The position numbers and the translations under genes were made by a program. A DNA stretch of 8,950 bases from Acholeplasmataceae bacterium (GTDB lineage: Bacteria; Bacillota_I; Bacilli_A; Acholeplasmatales; Acholeplasmataceae), in the NCBI GenBank assembly GCA_023230825.1, contig JALNWO010000065.1, positions 1 through 8,950 of the forward strand, read 5' to 3'. The notes beneath the pieces were generated by a model that was not told the DNA's origin, searched no databases, and was given only the letters and a program-made list of their open reading frames with translations. The first letter of the stretch is position 1. Each line of letters starts with the position of its first letter. Positions 7,035 to 8,950 of this stretch are shown here, piece after piece.

Positions 7035-7906
7035 ATTCTTGAATTCACCAAATTAACAAATCTTTCTTTTAAACTTTCATCATCAATTTCATCAACCACT
7101 GGTTGAAGAAAACCGTTAATAATTAATCTTTCTGCATCTTCTTTCGTAAGACCGCGGCTTTGAAGATAGTACATTTGTTCTTCTTCAATTTTACCGATTG
7201 TCGCACCGTGGCCTGCTTTAATATCATACTCATCAATTAGTAAAATCGGATTGACATCAATACTTGCCTGATCGGAAGTGATAATGCCCTTGAGTGTTTG
7301 AAAAGCATTGGCATTTTTCATCCCTTTTTCAATCTTCTCAATTCCGTTTAAAATAATTTTGCCTTTTTTGTTGGCAATCCCAATATTTGTCATATCACCG
7401 TGTGTATGCGGTGCTTTATGAGTGATGAGGACATCGATGTTTTGAATGTTTTCATCTGAAGAAATCGCGACTGAACGTAAAAGAACCTCAGCGCCTTCAC
7501 CTAATAAATCAACGTGCATCTTGGCATCTAAAATATGACTTACAAAACCGCCAACCAAATCTAAAGTTGCATCTTTAGCCGCTGAAAAATTATGCGCAAT
7601 TAACGCTTGATTGCTTTCTAATTCAGAAACTAATAAATACTTAACATGACTGTTTTCTTTTGCCTCTAGTGACAAATGATACGCCGTCTTATTTGCGTAG
7701 TCACTTTGAATTTCAACAATAATTTTGATTTGTGTGTTTGCTGAAACGACGATATGAAAACCATCGCTTTTTTCATCTAAAATTTGAATAATAAGCGGTT
7801 CACGATAAACTTGGTTTTTCGGTATGGTTAGAGTGTTGTTTTCATAAAGAAACGTACTTGGCAGTTGGGTTTGAAGTTGTTGATTTTTAATAACGATGTG
7901 GTCCAT
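7031..7906 (-). CDS. sufD: Fe-S scaffold protein SufD, short form
   Basis: The 291-residue protein is the SufB partner in the SufBC2D scaffold. The C-terminal half carries the SufB/SufD family signature: KAPHTHGDMTN at 164-174, DVNPIL at 217-222, then DIKAGHGATIG with His233 (E. coli SufD H360 equivalent), followed by MYYLQSRGL and an INGF motif. Bacillus SufD has about 437 residues, so roughly 100-150 N-terminal residues of the helical domain are missing. No frameshift explains this: the start overlaps the sufC stop by one base (TAATG), leaving no room for a longer reading, and GAGGAAG precedes the ATG. It ends in TGA overlapping sufS. Position and motifs make the identity secure. Confidence 0.92.
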   Translation of the reverse strand: MDHIVIKNQQLQTQLPSTFLYENNTLTIPKNQVYREPLIIQILDEKSDGFHIVVSANTQIKIIVEIQSDYANKTAYHLSLEAKENSHVKYLLVSELESNQALIAHNFSAAKDATLDLVGGFVSHILDAKMHVDLLGEGAEVLLRSVAISSDENIQNIDVLITHKAPHTHGDMTNIGIANKKGKIILNGIEKIEKGMKNANAFQTLKGIITSDQASIDVNPILLIDEYDIKAGHGATIGKIEEEQMYYLQSRGLTKEDAERLIINGFLQPVVDEIDDESLKERFVNLVNSRI

Positions 7907-8673
7907 TATGCTTCCTCGTTATTAAATTCAATTCCTAGTTCGTCTTTGATCCACTCGTAACCGTTTGAGTCAATTTTTTGAATTAACTCATCTTTTCCAC
8001 TTAAGACAATTTTACCGTCAATCATAATATGAACATTCGTTGGTTTAATGTGTTCTAAAATCCGTTGATAGTGAGTAATTAAAATACAACCAAACTCATC
8101 ATTAACCATTTCTGTCACGTTTTGACCAACAATTTTTAATGCATCTATATCAAGACCGGAGTCGATTTCATCTAAAATTGCAAACTTTGGTTTTAAAACT
8201 TTTAACTGTAAAATTTCATTCCGTTTTCTTTCACCACCACTAAAACCTTCGTTTAAGTAACGATGTGCTAAATCAGGACGCATTTTTAGTTCTTCAACCT
8301 TCTTTTCATAGTCTAAAGCGAACTCGAATAAACCCACATTACGTCCACTTGTCGCCTTTACGGCTTGACGCATAAATTCACTGTTTGTAACTCCAGGAAC
8401 CTCAGCGGGGTATTGCATCGCTAAAAAAAGACCTGCACGGGCTCTTTCGTCAACTTCCATTTCTAAAATATTTTCGCCATCTAATAAAGCTTCGCCTTCA
8501 GTGACTTCATATTTTGGGTGTCCCATGAGTGCGCTCGCAAGCGTTGATTTACCAGTTCCGTTGGGCCCCATAATTGCATGTACTTCTCCTGATTGCACAA
8601 CCAAATCGACACCATTTAAGATTTTTTTTCCTTCAATTTCTACATGAAGATTTTTGATTTCTAGTTTTGCCAT
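7906..8673 (-). CDS. sufC: Fe-S assembly ATPase SufC
   Basis: The 255-residue cytoplasmic ABC-type ATPase drives rearrangement of the SufB-SufD scaffold. It is not a transporter, although the fold is the same. Walker A GPNGTGKST is at 36-44 and the Q-loop MQYPAEVPGV at 86-95. The signature is FSGGERKRNE (144-153), the SufC form with KRNE rather than QRV. Walker B AILDEIDSGLD is at 165-175, with D168/E169, and the switch histidine is His201. The length is normal. It is the first gene of the operon, with a strong AAGGAGGT site 5 bases before the ATG and a promoter just upstream. No regulator such as IscR or SufR is adjacent within the window. Confidence 0.98.
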   Translation of the reverse strand: MAKLEIKNLHVEIEGKKILNGVDLVVQSGEVHAIMGPNGTGKSTLASALMGHPKYEVTEGEALLDGENILEMEVDERARAGLFLAMQYPAEVPGVTNSEFMRQAVKATSGRNVGLFEFALDYEKKVEELKMRPDLAHRYLNEGFSGGERKRNEILQLKVLKPKFAILDEIDSGLDIDALKIVGQNVTEMVNDEFGCILITHYQRILEHIKPTNVHIMIDGKIVLSGKDELIQKIDSNGYEWIKDELGIEFNNEEA

Positions 8674-8699
8674 ATTGACCTCCTTAAATGACCATACCT

Positions 8700-8728
8700 A
8701 TTATAAACGATTTCAATCATTATATCTA
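8700..8728 (-). promoter_or_regulatory. Probable suf operon promoter
   Basis: A perfect TATAAT lies at 8705-8700 on the minus strand. TAGATA (4 of 6 to TTGACA) is exactly 17 bases upstream at 8728-8723. The start of transcription would fall near 8693, leaving a leader of about 20 bases before sufC. The layout is like the pgk promoter, which also pairs a TAGAnA -35 with a perfect -10. Confidence 0.6.
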
Positions 8729-8738
8729 TTTAAATGAT
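8716..8738. promoter_or_regulatory. Dyad over the suf -35 region
   Basis: ATCATT (8716-8721) and AATGAT (8733-8738) form an inverted repeat centred on 8727 and covering the -35. GATAAT at 8736-8741 gives a faint resemblance to Fur-type boxes, but the full pattern is not met. It is a candidate operator only. Confidence 0.25.
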
Positions 8739-8740
8739 AA

Positions 8741-8760
8741 TTTTCTTCGAAAGAAGAAAG
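8741..8760. other. Small inverted repeat upstream of suf promoter
   Basis: TTTCTTC (8742-8748) and GAAGAAA (8753-8759) form a perfect 7-base-pair stem with a 4-base GAAA loop on the plus strand. No T tract follows on either strand, so it is not a standard terminator. It abuts the cre-like site. Confidence 0.4.
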
Positions 8761-8773
8761 GAAACGTTTTCAA
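8759..8773 (-). promoter_or_regulatory. CcpA-type cre-like site upstream of suf
   Basis: The minus strand reads TTGAAAACGTTTCCT, which fits 14 of 15 positions of the cre consensus WTGWAARCGYTWWCW. Its centre is about 73 bases upstream of the predicted suf transcription start, where CcpA more often activates than represses. It also lies just upstream of a possible plus-strand promoter, so a gene beyond the window could be the real target. Confidence 0.5.
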
Positions 8774-8794
8774 TGAAAAAATCACGTAAATATC

Positions 8795-8822
8795 TTGAAA
8801 GTTTTTCAAAATATGATATTCT
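8795..8822 (+). promoter_or_regulatory. Possible divergent promoter reading out of the window
   Basis: TTGAAA (8795-8800, 5 of 6) is followed after 16 bases by TATTCT (8817-8822, 4 of 6). Transcription would start near 8829, at the base of the next hairpin, and run toward 8950. AT-rich sequence gives such matches by chance. Confidence 0.25.
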
Positions 8823-8827
8823 AGGAG

Positions 8828-8859
8828 CGTAGACCTTCCTTTTTTCTTGAAAGTCTACG
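8828..8859. other. 11-base-pair hairpin, unknown role
   Basis: CGTAGACCTTC (8828-8838) faces GAAAGTCTACG (8849-8859) around a 10-base loop. On the plus strand there is one C-A mismatch; in a minus-strand RNA the same position is a G-U wobble, so the stem is complete only in that direction. It has no adjoining T tract. Confidence 0.45.
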
Positions 8860-8874
8860 ACGCAATATATTTTT

Positions 8875-8950
8875 CTCCCTAACGTCTGTCTACGTTTGCT
8901 TATTGTCTCTCTTTGCACAACCAATAAGCATGAACAGACAACTCCCTAAC
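8875..8950. repeat. Palindromic element flanked by 9-base direct repeats (cut by window edge)
   Basis: CTCCCTAAC occurs at 8875-8883 and again at 8942-8950, a period of 67. Between the copies lies a nested palindrome: GTCTGT (8884-8889) with ACAGAC, and TGCTTATTG with CAATAAGCA, a perfect 9-base-pair arm around a 16-base loop. This could be a small palindromic insertion with target duplication, a structured RNA, or the first unit of a tandem array. The second copy ends at the last base of the window, so the repeat may be longer. Confidence 0.45.

Larger units (their letters stand above)
8674..8950. other. Non-coding upstream region of suf (277 bases)
   Basis: No convincing gene is seen here. 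From suf outward the stretch contains the suf promoter, a dyad over its -35, a 7-base-pair hairpin, a cre-like site, a possible outward promoter, a second hairpin, and a palindromic element between 9-base direct repeats. It matches no RNA family I can name: RNase P, SRP RNA, tmRNA, T-box and SAM riboswitch signatures were looked for and not found. Confidence 0.6.

Noticed and set aside
7031..7906. sufD as a frameshifted or truncated pseudogene
   Set aside because: The frame is intact, it has a proper ribosome binding site, overlaps both neighbours cleanly and keeps the C-terminal signature.
8730..8924. Open minus-strand frame of 64 codons upstream of suf
   Set aside because: It opens with TTG, has no ribosome binding site, runs over the suf promoter, hairpins and cre-like site, and its product resembles nothing known.
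8930..8950. Plus-strand ATG at 8930 as the start of a divergent gene (MNRQLPN)
   Set aside because: No purine-rich ribosome binding site precedes it, and it lies in the arm of the palindromic element. Only seven codons are visible.
8875..8950. CRISPR array starting at the window edge (period 67)
   Set aside because: Only nine bases are seen twice, the unit is palindromic throughout rather than repeat plus unique spacer, and no cas gene is in view.
8674..8950. Known riboswitch or RNA gene upstream of suf
   Set aside because: T-box, SAM, RNase P, SRP and tmRNA core motifs were looked for by eye and are absent.

Overview
The window reads as a chromosomal segment of an AT-rich, low-GC Gram-positive bacterium (Bacillota). 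Supporting signs are AGGAGG-type ribosome binding sites on most genes, a SufU-type SUF operon, an MsmX-type sugar ATPase, a ComK-like protein and two lipobox lipoproteins. Four genes end in TGA and tryptophan is read from TGG, so TGA is a stop here. That argues against Mycoplasma and Spiroplasma. A relative of the Mollicutes (Acholeplasma, Izemoplasma or Haloplasma type) or an Erysipelotrichia member is an inference from gene content, not proven.

All genes lie on the minus strand, so the order of transcription runs from high to low coordinates. (1) 8674-8950 is non-coding. It holds the suf promoter, a CcpA-type cre-like site, several hairpins and a palindromic element flanked by 9-base direct repeats at the window edge. 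(2) 8673-3969 is the iron-sulfur assembly operon sufC-sufD-sufS-sufU-sufB. Every junction overlaps by 1 to 8 bases and the operon ends at a strong terminator. (3) 3882-1757 is a three-gene unit: a trypsin-like serine protease lipoprotein, a paralogous lipoprotein that has lost all three catalytic residues, and a small PucR-type helix-turn-helix regulator, followed by a terminator. (4) 1677-565 is a stand-alone MsmX/UgpC/MalK-type ATPase, followed by a terminator. (5) 530-96 is a short ComK-family protein whose ribosome binding site lies directly behind that terminator. (6) 39-1 is the start of pgk (phosphoglycerate kinase), with its own promoter overlapping the end of the comK-like gene.

Functionally, SufS and SufU mobilise sulfur from cysteine and the SufB-SufC-SufD scaffold builds the cluster. 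MsmX probably powers sugar importers encoded elsewhere, and pgk is glycolytic. The protease, pseudoprotease and PucR unit looks like a surface module coupled to a cytoplasmic regulator, but its role is unknown.

Most of the window is ordinary housekeeping. The parts most worth a second look are the active/inactive protease lipoprotein pair, the ComK-like gene behind a terminator, the short SufD, and the structured non-coding block upstream of suf.
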